Assembly (NCBI RefSeq): GCF_002234675.1
Contig: NC_019871.2
Location: forward strand, 17,874,933 to 17,938,932
Reading direction: 5' to 3'
Origin: Oryzias latipes
Lineage: Eukaryota; Chordata; Actinopteri; Beloniformes; Adrianichthyidae
DNA: 64,000 nt
Part shown: positions 23,192-34,839 of the stretch, piece after piece
Position numbering within the stretch: position 1 is the stretch's first letter
How the letters are laid out: each line of letters begins with the position of its first letter
Notes under the pieces: generated by a model
The model's database searches: none
What the model was told of the DNA's origin: nothing
The model's input: only the letters and a program-made list of their open reading frames with translations
Translations under genes and position numbers: made by a program

Positions 23192-24320
23192 TCCCTCTCT
23201 GAGAGCATCGTTCATCCCGGGCCGTGACATTTCTGCTGCGAGCGCCGACAGAGAGGGACAGAGCCCGGGGGAAGCAGGGAGGCGGGACGGCGGCGTGTGT
23301 CGTCTACGGTACCGAGCATCCTAACGCCCCGCGATCCGGAGGGAGAGGCGCGCCAGGCGGTGGGGAGGAGCTGCAGGAAGCCGCTGGTCCTTTCACCCTC
23401 GCTGGACTCCACCGGACACGGCCCTCCCGGGACTGGATCCGGCGGATACTCTCGTCTCGGTGGGGCGTTTGACTGGGTTTTTTCAGGAGTTCCGTTTGTT
23501 TTGGTTCATCGGGAAGCTTTAGAGGGGCGGCGGGAATCACTTAACGGTTTTTATTAGCTTAGTAGTCTCTGCGCACCGCAAAGCACCGGGCTATCACGGC
23601 GGCTCGCGGGCTATGGTCGGTAGCGTCCGTTAACCCCCGTCTCCATCCTGGTGTAACATCGTGATGGAGATGGAACGCGCCTCGGGAGCCGCTCTGCCCT
23701 GGTTCCGCTGTTCGCATTGATGTTGATCATGTTTACATCCGAACCGGGGATGCTTGTGAGGAGAACTGATGATGCTCATTCTTTTTCCAGACGCAGCGGA
23801 AGGAGCGGAGCGCCGCGCGCCGTCATCCCTGCGGCGGGTCCACGAGTTGGGGCGCATGGAGAAGAGGGTAGGTGTCCTTCCGACCATTGTTTCATCCTCC
23901 CGAGACCCCGAAGGGCCGCGATGCGGAGGAGACGATCCCATCATAATAGGAGCACATGGTCTGGACACGGGGGTGCAGCGTCCAGCACAGCAGGCCCGGC
24001 GTAAACACCGCAGCAAATTAACTTCTGGTCCAATTCCTTTATGATCTTCTGAAACGAGCAGGTTCCGCTCCGTTAACGAAACAAGCAGCAACTGCTGATG
24101 CGGGTTCGAGACCGAGACTCCGGTCAAACTTAAGACTGTCAGTCAAATGGTCGTTAAAAGCAGCTCCGAATCCCGGTAAGTAGGTCAGCGGCTCGGTGTT
24201 TTGACGAGCGGGCAGACGCGGACGGGCAGCGGCGGAGCGAGCCCCCCCATGCGGGAGACCTCCGGTGCACGGAAAACCCACGACAGCAGAACCGATCTAA
24301 AAACCAACCGAAGCGGAAAA
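23192..24320 (+). promoter_or_regulatory. CpG-rich promoter and 5' UTR region of meis3
   Basis: GC content and CpG density rise sharply here (for example 'cgagcgccgacag', 'ggcgcgccagg', 'gagcgccgcgcgccg') and fall again after about 24300. The short first coding segment (23856-23867) sits inside. This fits a CpG-island promoter with a long 5' UTR. The exact start site cannot be read. Confidence 0.65.
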
Positions 24321-27300
24321 AAACAGACAGAAAATCTGGATGGAGACGTGAGTCCTCCTCTGAGTTAAGGTTTCACAAATAGTATTCAATATACTTTTAT
24401 TTATAGAAGTTCTTAACAAGCAGTTTTCTCATTTTCCCCCTAAAACTATGAGAAAATTCATTTAAAAAACGGAACAATTCCATATTTTGCTCAAATTTTC
24501 TATCTTTAAATTTGTAATTTGATGGTTAGATCTGCAACAGGCTTATTTATATTAAAAAGTAATTATTTCCAAAATCAATTTAAGTTTTTAATTTTTCAAT
24601 CAGTCAATTTATTTGTGAAGCACATTTTTGTTAACATGCGTAGAACATGGAAAAAGACAAAAAAACACAAATATAGGAAATCATAAAACACAAAAAGAAT
24701 TTCTGTTTCTTAATATTATGTACAAATATTCTCTTATTTATACATCATATATATTAATATTCATCAATATTCTTATAAATATATATTTGTAAATGTATAT
24801 TACTTTTTGATATATTTGTTGTTTAAAAGGTGAATTTTACTAAAGTTGTTTAAACGGCTTTATTCCCCGTTGGTTTTGTTTAAAATAAATATAAGAAAAT
24901 CCAAACACGCCCTAAATATGCAGCTGGATCGATTGTTAATGACTTTAAATCAGTTCAGTTGCTTTTTTATGACAATAATTCTATTTAACTATGACCACAT
25001 TTAACAGCTAAATCAGGACTTTGCAGGACTTTAAGCAAATGTTCATGCATATAACTGATTAATACAAGTTAAATAAGAAAAATTAATAAAAAAGCTAAAA
25101 CTAAATCAAAACATTGAAAATAATCCAGGCGTATAACGAAAATGTCATATTTCCAACTGAAGTATGTTTACTACCTTAACAAAAGAGGCAGGTTTGTGGA
25201 ATTTGTCATCCAAACACCTGCCCTTTGATCCGCTTGATGCACAGAAACCCGATCAGGCTTGAGCGTAAAAGAGACTCGCAATCCGATAGCAGTGATTGTG
25301 TTAATAGTCGGTCTCCATAAAACTAGAAGGTGTCCCGGGACAGGGCCTCAGAGCAGGTGCTTTCTGTGATCCCAGAAGCCAGATGGGACCCTGAAACAAA
25401 ACAAGTCCACAAGCCGTTTAGGACAGTGGTTTCCAACCGAAGGTTCTAGAGATTTCCATGGACAGAGGTCACATATGATCTTCTACTGAAACTCCAGAGA
25501 ACGTACATGTTTGTCAAAGGATTGTGGGGGGATTTCCCTTATCCAAATATCAACAAAGTGGTGTAGTGGTCAACAGGTATAAAAGGTCTCACAGTGAGAA
25601 GGCCCTGGTTCAAATCCCTGCTGGTGGAGTTTGTATGTTCTTGTGGTTCATGTTCTCTAGCTTCCCTCCCACAGTTCAAAAACATGCTTTATAAATACTG
25701 CATAGTAGTTCTAAATTGTCCCCTATTTGTGAATGTGTGTGCAGTTGGTCTTCCATAAACTAATTAGTTGCCCAAAGAGAAGCAGTAGCTGGGATTGGCT
25801 CCAGCATCCCTGTGACCTGGAGTTAGCCTCCAGATGGATATCCAAAGATTAAAATCTCTGTTCTATAATTGTAAAAATGTTCCTCAAATGTTCCCCTTTT
25901 TTGTTTAAATGTTGGTAAAACATGTGAACAAATGTCCCCACATGTCACCTTAAGGCTGTAGCTTTTTAGGACTTGGTTTAGAAGTCAAGCAAAAATATGT
26001 AAAATGAAATTTTCAGAGCAAAAACTGCAATCCCAGCAGCTCTGAAGATCCAGAGGCAGTTCTGCTGAAAGCTGCAGCTGGCACACATTAGATCCACATC
26101 AACACATGATCAAGATGTGCACGCATGTGCATCAGATGATTCAGTGTAGACTCTGGTTTGGTCACGAGGGATCAGAACAGGTTCTGGACTGCCGTCTTCT
26201 GACATGTCAGAGACTGATTTTCTTCCTCAGAAGAAATCCATGTATCACGCTGCAAATCCTCAAAAGTTTTTAAAAGTGTTTTATCAACATCTCACTATTT
26301 TGTCAGCATGATCATTTTCAGGGAAAGACTTCATGAATGTGAAGTTTTTTTTTTTTTTTTATGGTTTATTTCAAGCAATCGTAGCAAGATTAATGCACAA
26401 AACACTACAAACGGCAGTTTTACATTCATACAAAGACATATCAAACTTAGGATAATCACTGGTTCAGAAGTCAGTGTAGCTAAGCTCCACCCCCCACCTT
26501 ACAGCTTGGTCACTTCATGAAATCTCTGTATGTTTCGATGTGTCTCATGTTTTACTGTGTCTACCTGTGATTGTGTTTTAGTATGAAGAACTGGTGCACT
26601 ACTCAGGGTCGGACGGCATGTCAATGGGGGGGTACGGGGACGATGTCAGGGCGCTTCCTCCCCCACAGTACGGACCCACCCTCCCCGACTCCCTCAAACA
26701 CCACAAAGACCTGATCTATGGGTGAGAGGAATACCTCGGTGTTCATTCAGCGTTCCCTCCCTCTGCTCAGTTTGATGATGGTGTCACAGTTACTGTGTTT
26801 ACATATGTTAACTCTATGTGTGTGTGTGTGTGTGTGTGTGTGCACGTGTGAGCAGTCACCCACTGTTTCCACTGCTGGCCTTAGTGTTTGAGAAGTGTGA
26901 GCTGGCCACCTGCTCCCCGCGGGACTCCTCCTCCTCACTCACAGCCACCTCCCACCTTCCTGGCATGACCAATCACAGCGACGTCTGCTCCTCGGAGTCC
27001 TTCAACGATGACATCGCTGCATTTGCAAAGCAGGTCGGTGAAGATCTGGATCAGAAACCAAAAAAAACCTGGTTGAGTGTTTTGTTGTCAAAGATGGTTG
27101 CATTTGCGTTGCAGATTCGCTCGGAGAAACCCATATTTTCCTCCAATCCTGAACTGGACAACTTGGTATGAGGAGACTAACCAACGTCCTTTGTTCATGG
27201 AAATGTCCAGATTCCTGATGGAAGCTCTTCTCTCCACAGATGATTCAAGCCATACAAGTCCTTCGCTTTCATTTGCTGGAGTTAGAGAAGGTCAGAGAGA

Positions 27301-30300
27301 TATCAGCGTTTTTTTTCATTGCTCATATTTTTAAGGGTAAAAGATTGTGTGCTAATTAAATGTCTATGCTACACCCTAACACACATGTGTCAAACTCAAG
27401 GCCCGGGGGCCAAATGTGGCCCCCCATGTCATTTTATGTGGCCCGCGAGAGCTTCAAAGTTTTTAATTTCTTAAAATAAAAAATTGGTGTGTATTTATTC
27501 ATATCTAGGGGGAAATGGACTTGAAATATCAGATTGGGCAACTAAACATTAGGACTTAAACACTAACCTAACCTGACAGAATCAAATGTAAAAGGATTTA
27601 TGCTATAGTAACAACAAACATATTTACTATACAACCATAATAGTCACTTTAAAAAGTCATAGTAAATAAATAATGAGCTATTTAACATTAAGGAGTAGTT
27701 ACATTTATTTTTCATTACATTTAGTTACATGTATACGTTATATCTGGCCCTTTGAGGACCGCCACTATGCTGATGTGGCCATCGGTGAAAATGAGTTTGA
27801 CATCCCTGCCCTAACACAACATGTATTAGATTAAACAGTATTGCGGAGTACAAAGAGTTTTAATGCGACGCCGCATGATGTGTTGGTGCGTTGCAACATG
27901 ATCCCCACAAATGCATGAGATCTAATGCAGAGCCTTTGCTTTACAGTATAGACACGTTAAAACAAGTTACAATATTTAACCAGAGGCAAAATCATTATTC
28001 TTTAGCTTTTCATTGCCTCCTCTGAAATTCTCTGAGGATATCCAGCCTGATCCTTTGTAACCTACTGTATATCTTAATAATGTCGTCAGTAAAGTCGTTG
28101 TAACTTCCTTTAAATGTGATGAAAATGCATCATACTTTAGATATGGAAAGGGTTTCGGTGTGTCCTGATAACAACGATTGGTTTCCAGGTGCACGACCTG
28201 TGTGATAACTTCTGTCATCGATACATCACCTGCCTGAAAGGAAAAATGCCCACAGACCTTGTCCTAGACGACCGGGAGGGAGGCTCTAAGTCTGATCTAG
28301 AGGACTTTGGTGGGTCCTGTACCAGCCTGTCAGAGCAGGTCAGACCCTGAATGTCAAAGACTGTGCTGCACTTCATGGAGGTGGAGATGCTTTAGCTACA
28401 ACCTCCGTGTCCCTCTTCCCCCTGCAGAACGTGTCGTGGCTACGGGAGCCGGATGAATGTGCCACCACCCCTCTGGGAACACCGGGCACGTGTGGGCTGC
28501 CCTCACACAGCACAGCAGACAACTGCAGTGATGCAGGTACGTAAAAAAACACAGGCAGTTGGAAAATACTCTCTGAAGCTTCCTGGATGAGTCCCAACAA
28601 AAAGGACGTAGACATCAAAAAACAGGTGGAAGCGAACAAGAACATTACTGGTCAAAAGTCTCTTATTTAGAGCTTTGGCGAGTCTGTGACTTTGAATGAT
28701 CCAAAAAAAAAACTGTTAGAATATTTTCCTGCTCCTGGCAACAACTCCTGAACTCACCTGAGCCATGTGTCCATGAAGGTTTATCCAGAAGTTGAGTTAT
28801 GGCGTCTTCTTTCTTTGAAACATTTCACCACTTAGTCACGTGTCCTCATCCGTCTTTATTAGGGGTGGGCGATACTGGGGATTAGAGTATCGATCCAATT
28901 CTATATAATTACAGGGCCGGTATCGCAACATCATTATCAATACTTTTTTCTTTAAATCTTGTATTATTGAACAATTTCAGAAATACACAATGTTTTGATA
29001 ATTAAATGTATAATAAAACACAGGACAGGGACTTTTGACAAATTAAAATGCTAATTAACTCATTACAACAATCTGAACTGAACATACATCAAATATAAAA
29101 CACTTATAGCATACTACTGTAATAGTAAGAGAACATTAACTAGTGCAAAATTAAAAAATAAAATTTATTTAAGTATAACAGCATCATAAACATATATTTA
29201 ATTCAAAAAAAAAAAGGCAGGAATAAAATATCAATGTTACTAGGGAAAAAAGAAAACAATAGCCACACTGTAAGAACTGAAAAGATATAAACAACCCAAC
29301 AAAATATCCTGCCATTGGAGCAAATATGTGGTTCTTTAATGACGCCGCACGCTGATGAAGCAGCGAGGGGAGGGGCAAGGTGGGAGCAGCAGTGAGAGGA
29401 GGAGGTGCGCTGTTTACACAGACAGACTATGATTGGAGATTGGGCAGTTTCCTGCACAAATTGGGTGGGTATTTACTCAAATTTAGCTGTTTTTTGCCCA
29501 ATCTGGCAACACTAGACAGATTTTCATGAATTCCGTAAGTAAATTCGAGCTCTTTACTGTACGTATTGAGGAAAAACTGCAAAAAAAGTATCAAAAAGTA
29601 TCGATCTCATCACACTAGCAATGAGACTTAAATTTGGTATCGATACTATCAATACTCAGATCGATACGTCCACCCCTGGTCATCAATTTATTCCAGACTT
29701 TAAGATCTTCACATTTTTCATGTATCAGGAAATCTACTTTATAGTATTCGTATGTTATAAAAGAAAAATGCAATATTACATTATTTGCTTGCTTTGTCTT
29801 GTTGCACATTTCTGTAAGTTTTTTAAATGAATTTAAAACGAAAAAATGTCATCTTTTCTAGTAGGATTTTTTATGCATACTCGTGATGAATACTCTATGT
29901 TAGCCCTGTAGAACAGAATATTTTTAAATGTGGTGTAAGCCTGAAGAAGACACGCATTGACTCCCTCCAGGCGATGGTCTTGATGGAGGCGTGGCCTCTC
30001 CCAGCACAGGAGAGGAGGATGAAAGTGACAGAGACAGGAGGAACAACAAGAAGAGAGGGATCTTCCCCAAAGTGGCCACTAACATCATGAGAGCGTGGTT
30101 GTTCCAGCACCTGTCGGTGAGCTTCTTCCCGCTGCTTCAAGATCATTAATGCTCATGAAACTTTGATGCAAGATGGAACAAAAACAGGGATTTTCTGCTG
30201 GATCCAGAGAAACATCAGAGATATGTGTGGGGATAATGGAGGTCAATTAAATTAAAGGAGAAGAAAAAGAGAGGAAGTCATGTGCTTGCTATTGAATGCT

Positions 30301-33188
30301 GTGGAAGTGATGGAAATGAGGTGTGTAATCAGTACTTAGCAACTAAATGAGGCGGGTCATCCCTGTTATTACAATACAGAAGGAGAATCCTGCAGACATA
30401 GACGGGGGGTAATCTGGAGGTCATCAGGATTCACACTAAGAGCTTGGAGCTCCTGAAAACCCTCAGGAGGTATCTGCAAAGGGCCTGCTTTCTGCAAATG
30501 TCACTCAGCAAAGATTTGTTTTTATGTTTTCCAGCATCCGTACCCTTCAGAGGAGCAGAAGAAACAGCTGTCCCAGGACACGGGCCTGACCATCCTGCAG
30601 GTCAACAACTGGTCAGTGCCCCTTAATAAATACACCAATTCCAGGGCTATGGCTTATCAGGGATCAGTTAAAGAGGACGCACCAGGGTTACAGCATGACA
30701 CCAACCAGACTATTTTTAGAACTGGAGCTGTCTGTTTTTTTCTAGTGCAAATATTAATTATAATAATATAGCCTGAATGCTTGTTAATTATAATTTCAGA
30801 GAGAATTATAATCCTGTTCACTGATGCTCATCTGATGGTGCATCAAAACGTCCCACAAAGCATTTTTTCTTCAGCTGTAGATTAATACTCTACTGCTTTC
30901 TGCACTTAATATTTCTCTCTCAAGCTCGAGCTTGAGACCTGCGCAGGATCTTAGCTGTTTCTATCACTGCGATTTTCTGGACTGAGAGGTCTGAGGTCTT
31001 TCCAGAGATCGGCTGTAGCCACTCCTCCATCTTGGGGGTTACTGCCCCAAGTGCTCCAATTACCACAGCAGCACTGTCACCTTTACCTTCCATGCTTTCT
31101 CCAGTTCTTCTCTGAGTCCCTGGTATTTCTCTAGTTTTTTTCATGTTCCTTCTTCCTGATGTTCCATCACTTGGCACTGCCATATCCACCACAACGGCTT
31201 TCCTCTGTTCTTTATCCAGTACTACCGGTAACCACCGGTACAATGTGGGTATAATACGCAGAAGCGTATTATATGTACAGACACTCAAAGTCCCACTTAA
31301 ACACTTTGCTTTAATTTCTAGCAAATAGTTTTGTCTTTTTTGCAAGAACTATTAGTCCCTGGAAGAGCTTCTTTCAGGTTTTTGCCTTTTTGTCAGGTTT
31401 AGTCAGGGTTTTTGTCAGGTTTAGTCAGGGTTTTCGTCAGGTTTTAGTCTTTTTGTCAGGTTTAGTCAGGGTTTTTGTCAGGTTTTTGTCTTTTTGTCAG
31501 GTTTAGTCATGGTTTTTGTCAGGTTTTAGTCTTTTTGTCAGGTTTAGTCAGGGTTTTTCTCAGGTTTAGTCAGGGTTTTTCTCAGGTTTTAGTCTTTTTG
31601 TCAGGTTTAGTCAGGGTTTTTCTCAGGTTTAGTCAGGGTTTTTGTCAGGTTTTGGTCTTTTCTCAGGTTTAGTCAGGGTTTTTCTCAGGTTTAGTCAGGG
31701 TTTTTCTCAGGTTTTAGTCTTTTTGTCAGGTTTAGCCAGGGCTTTTGTCAGGTTTTAGTCTTTTTGTCAGGTTTAGCCAGGGCTTTTGTCAGGTTTTTGT
31801 CTTTTTGTCAGGTTTAGTCAGGGTTTTTGTCAGGTTTAGTCAGGGTTTTTGTCAGTCTCATGATGAGCTGTTTTCACAACTCAGATGTTTTTTTGGTTTC
31901 CTCTGCAGCACGTCTCTCACAGAAACATGACTAATTCAGATCATTTAATTAACGAGAGAAATCAAAATAATCTCCAATTCAATTATTATTTATCCCCCCC
32001 CCCTTTAGAGGCATAAGTGGTTGTAAGAGGAAAAGGTTAACTGTGTGGCACTTAGTTTTTCTCTCCAGAGACTATCCGCCTTCTCTGTTTACCTGTGCAG
32101 GTTCATCAATGCCAGACGGAGAATAGTTCAACCAATGATTGACCAATCAAACCGCTCAGGTCAGTTTTTCCTTAGAACCTCCCTCAATCTGAGTGTGTGG
32201 ATCTCAGCATGTATTTTAATATGTCTCACAGGTCAGGGGGGTCCATACAGCCCAGAGGGAGCAGCTCTGGGGGGTTATGGGCTGGATGGGCAGGCCCACC
32301 TTGGGCTCCGAACAGCAGGTACTGCAAACGATTATGTTTATTTTTTCTTAAGATTCAGTAAAGACAGATGAACAGGTCACTGATGCTGCTGAGCTCCTCT
32401 GGACTCCTTGTATAGAGGGAACCAGAGTGCGACTAAAGATCTTTAAGTTTCTGTCCTAAAGCTTTTCTGGACAACGCAGCTTCAACATGACATGGAAAAA
32501 AACACTTTGGTCAAAAAACTATTCTTGTTGAATTTTATACATTGAAATATTTAGGAGCTATTTAAAGGAATTATTATTTGACTTTTTGTAGCTGGCTATT
32601 TATAAGTTTTAAGGGAGAAATCTGGCATTAAATGTAAACAATTAGTTTAATTTCTTCCAAAGATCAGGAAACTCTCACTTAAAAGAATGATTTCAAATAA
32701 CAGAAGGTTTTGAAAGATTGATTTTTTTAAAACCTTTAGAAAAGAGATTCAATTAGCAAGAATTTGAACATAATGTACATATATTTGGTTGGAATCACAA
32801 CTAAAATGTAGATTCAAACCCCAAAGATGCTGTAAGATGTTATGGACCTAAGACTCAAGTTGGAACTCTGCTTTCCAGAAATTCTAGAAACGTTTGTATC
32901 AGAAGCAGAAAAAGTTCCTGCTTCACTTAATTTCCTGCTGAAAGGTAATTCTTTTTTACCTCTTTATTTATATTTTTCTTCTCGGCAGGTCTCCAGGGCG
33001 TGTCGTCATTGCAGAGTGACTACCCTGCTGCCCTGCTGTCACAGTCTGCCTACCCTCCACACCCAGGACAGTCCATCCACTCGTACCCGGGCCCGCACCC
33101 TCACCCGGCAATGCTGCTGCACCCGCCGCCTCACCCACACCCTGCAGAGCCACTCCTCGCCCAAGGACTGGACATACATGCACACTAG
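23856..33188 (+). CDS. meis3: Meis homeobox 3, TALE-class transcription factor
   Basis: Twelve coding exons: 23856-23867, 26582-26721, 26856-27033, 27115-27165, 27240-27290, 28189-28338, 28428-28536, 29971-30116, 30535-30611, 32101-32159, 32232-32318, 32989-33188. All are GT-AG with phases closing at 419 aa. The N-terminus MEKRYEELVHY matches the Meis start. The Meis/PKNOX PBC-interaction domain begins at [15 protein letters not shown] (residue 51) and includes [20 protein letters not shown]. The TALE homeodomain is at about 257-319, with PYP at 281-283 and WFINARRR at 305-312. It binds TGACAG-type sites with Pbx and Hox partners. [19 protein letters not shown] and [10 protein letters not shown] favour meis3 over meis1 or meis2. 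The C-terminus is the long histidine/proline-rich type ending DIHAH, like the Meis1/2 form ending DIHAQ. Introns carry hAT and LINE pieces and a minisatellite. Confidence 0.9.
25555..25850 (+). mobile_element. tRNA-type SINE/composite repeat in meis3 intron 1
   Basis: It starts 'gtggtgtagtggtcaacaggt' (box A-like), then 'ggccctggttcaaatccctg' (box B). The body follows with 'gttctctagcttccctcccac', 'ttcaaaaacatgctttataa' and 'ctaaattgtcccc', and it ends in 'gctgggattggctccagcat'. It is the same family as 9375 and 39553. Confidence 0.75.
26358..26470 (+). repeat. dispersed repeat, copy A (pair with 51146)
   Basis: 'atggtttatttcaagcaatc', 'taatgcacaaaaca' and 'caaagacatatcaaactta' recur with few changes at 51146-51250. 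It is an interspersed element of unknown class, possibly a LINE 3' end. Confidence 0.65.
26817..26842 (+). repeat. (TG)13 microsatellite beside the meis3 exon 3 acceptor
   Basis: A pure (TG)13 tract, then GCACGTGTGAGCAG ending at the exon 3 acceptor at 26855. It takes the place of a normal pyrimidine tract. Confidence 0.95.
27382..27808. mobile_element. hAT-type MITE in meis3 intron 5
   Basis: The ends are CACATGTGTCAAACTC and GAGTTTGACATCCCTG, imperfect inverted repeats. They are flanked by an exact 8-bp direct repeat CCCTAACA (27374-27381 and 27809-27816), the hAT target-site length. The internal 'ggcccgggggccaaatgtggcc' motif is typical of this dispersed family. It has no transposase and is 427 bp. 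Confidence 0.85.
28861..29677. mobile_element. non-autonomous DNA transposon in meis3 intron 7
   Basis: The left end AGGGGTGGGCGATA and right end ATACGTCCACCCCT are imperfect inverted repeats. Sub-terminal 'gtatcgat' motifs near both ends resemble known hAT-type fish elements. No target duplication could be confirmed. The AT-rich interior has no intact transposase. Confidence 0.6.
30905..31345 (-). mobile_element. C-terminal fragment of a LINE with restriction-like endonuclease
   Basis: A minus-strand frame of 141 codons reads [42 protein letters not shown] and [17 protein letters not shown]. These blocks are familiar from the C-terminus of fish R2/R4/NeSL-type retrotransposons after the reverse transcriptase, where a PD-(D/E)XK-like nuclease lies. 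The frame is open but is only a fragment. It lies antisense in meis3 intron 9. The clade is inferred. Confidence 0.65.
31368..31856 (+). repeat. minisatellite in meis3 intron 9
   Basis: About 490 bp of a unit resembling 'gtcaggtttagtcagggttttt' alternating with 'caggttttagtctttttgtcag'. This gives a higher-order mix of roughly 21- and 26-bp units. It begins directly after the LINE fragment end. Confidence 0.92.
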
Positions 33189-34079
33189 CTCTGCAGCCAG
33201 TGTGCGTGTGTGACTGTGTGAATGTGTGTATGTGTGCTGGGATGGGTGTGTGTGTCTGCTTGTGTGTTGTGAGTCATTCAGTACACTATTTAAAAAAAGA
33301 GAGAAAAGACTTGTTCCAAAAGTTTACAAACCCACTTAAAGATACTGACCTCCATGTAGCTTAACACACACTAACACACACACACACACCTACATACACA
33401 AACACACACATGCATGCAACATTCCAGCTTCACTCTCTGTCTGGACCCACAGCTTTAAGCCATACCTCTTTCAAAATAGAAGTGCTTCCTCCTCTTCTGA
33501 TGTTTCCACTGTGTCCTGTGGGTGAGACATGCTTTAAACTACACTTCCCATCATGCCTGCTGCAGGCCTGCCACAGGGGGGCGCTGGTCTGAACCTGCAG
33601 CCTGTGGGTGTCAGTGGATTACCTCTCCCGTCTTCCTGCACATGTTGTCTGTAACAAACACACAGTCCTTTCCATTGAACGTTCTGCCACTTCCTTTCTT
33701 ATTCTATATATTTTTATATTTATGTCTTCTTCACTCCAGGAGTTTCAGCTTCATGTCAGCTTGTTGAGATGTGAGTGCCCTTCCTTAGCATGAAGCTACA
33801 AACTTTGAATGACTTCCAGTTTGCCTCGCTCTTGTATCATGGACCTCCTTAGGGCGCCCACAAACACACACGGCTACACACAGGGACACACATCAACACT
33901 GCGACACACTGTGACACACACTCAGAGAAAGCCATCCAGGCACACAAACTTCTGGACAACTTCCTGGTTCACTGGGAGCAGGGGGGAGGGGGCTGCAGCC
34001 AAAGGACTCTACATTTTGGGCTCCCTTTGCTCCCTGCTTGGACCACCCAAACATTAATGATCATGATTACAGTTCGAAT

Positions 34080-34085
34080 AATAAA
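34080..34085 (+). terminator. poly-A signal of meis3
   Basis: AATAAA about 890 bp after the meis3 stop. The intervening 3' UTR contains CA/GT microsatellites around 33194-33260 and 33366-33412. Confidence 0.55.
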
Positions 34086-34363
34086 ATGTTTTTTGTAAAC
34101 TTGTCAATCCTTATGTGTTTTATGGTCGTATTTGTGATGTGTGTTTGTCAGCACTTGAGGGGGGAGGGAGGGGGAAGTCAGAAAACCACGGATTTGTTGC
34201 AGTATTTCAACACAAACTTCTTCTTTTAGCTGAATTTCAAAAAAAGATTTCCAAAGTACAGCTGGACACACTAAGATGTTATAAAGTATGGTTGGAAATA
34301 GTTTTATGAAACAAAACACCTTAATAAAGTAGCCAGATTCATGAAAACCTTAAAATAATACTA

Positions 34364-34552
34364 TTAACCCATGTGCTATCCTAGGCACTTTAACATTGGG
34401 AGTTGGGTCATCTAGACCCACTAGACAGTGCGCGGAACCTTTTTTCTTCAATGATTTGTGAACCTCACTGGTGTCCATGGATTACATGAAATCCTTCCAC
34501 CTTTGTCACATCAATGTAAGGGTGGGGTCATCTAAGATAGCACAAGGGTTAA
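34364..34552 (+). mobile_element. piggyBac-like TTAA MITE, copy 3 (complete)
   Basis: It is flanked by perfect TTAA on both sides (34364-34367, 34549-34552). The terminal repeats are CCCATGTGCTATCCTAG and CTAAGATAGCACAAGGG. At about 181 bp between flanks it is one of the best-preserved copies and defines the family. Confidence 0.85.
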
Positions 34553-34839
34553 GAAAACACATTTTTCAGAACCTATGGACTGGTGTGATGGTGGTCGGAC
34601 AAAATCAGATTTTATTTTTTAAATTCCTTCAGATTAAATACAGATAACTTGTAATTTATCCTGTCCAGCAGCTGAGCAAACAATACTGGCTGAAGGCCTC
34701 TTGTGTTGGACAGATTTTACTGTTACAATAGGGGCTGCTGACTCATCAGAACACACAAGGTGTAAAAGAAGAGAGGAGAGAGCAGGAAGTTATAGAGATG
34801 GTGGATAATGGTAGAAAAGAAAAGGGAGAAATTATGCAA

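Larger units (their letters stand above)
24325..26560. other. meis3 intron 1
   Basis: This 2.7 kb intron is AT-rich. It holds the SINE-type repeat at 25555 and the dispersed repeat at 26358, and otherwise no feature I can support. Confidence 0.5.

Noticed and set aside
23212-24281. Several 80-165 codon frames on both strands near the meis3 first exon
   Set aside because: GC-rich CpG-island sequence has few stops by chance. Only the four-codon first coding segment (23856-23867) fits the meis3 phase.
31475-31930. Frames reading repeated [12 protein letters not shown]
   Set aside because: Translation of the meis3 intron 9 minisatellite.
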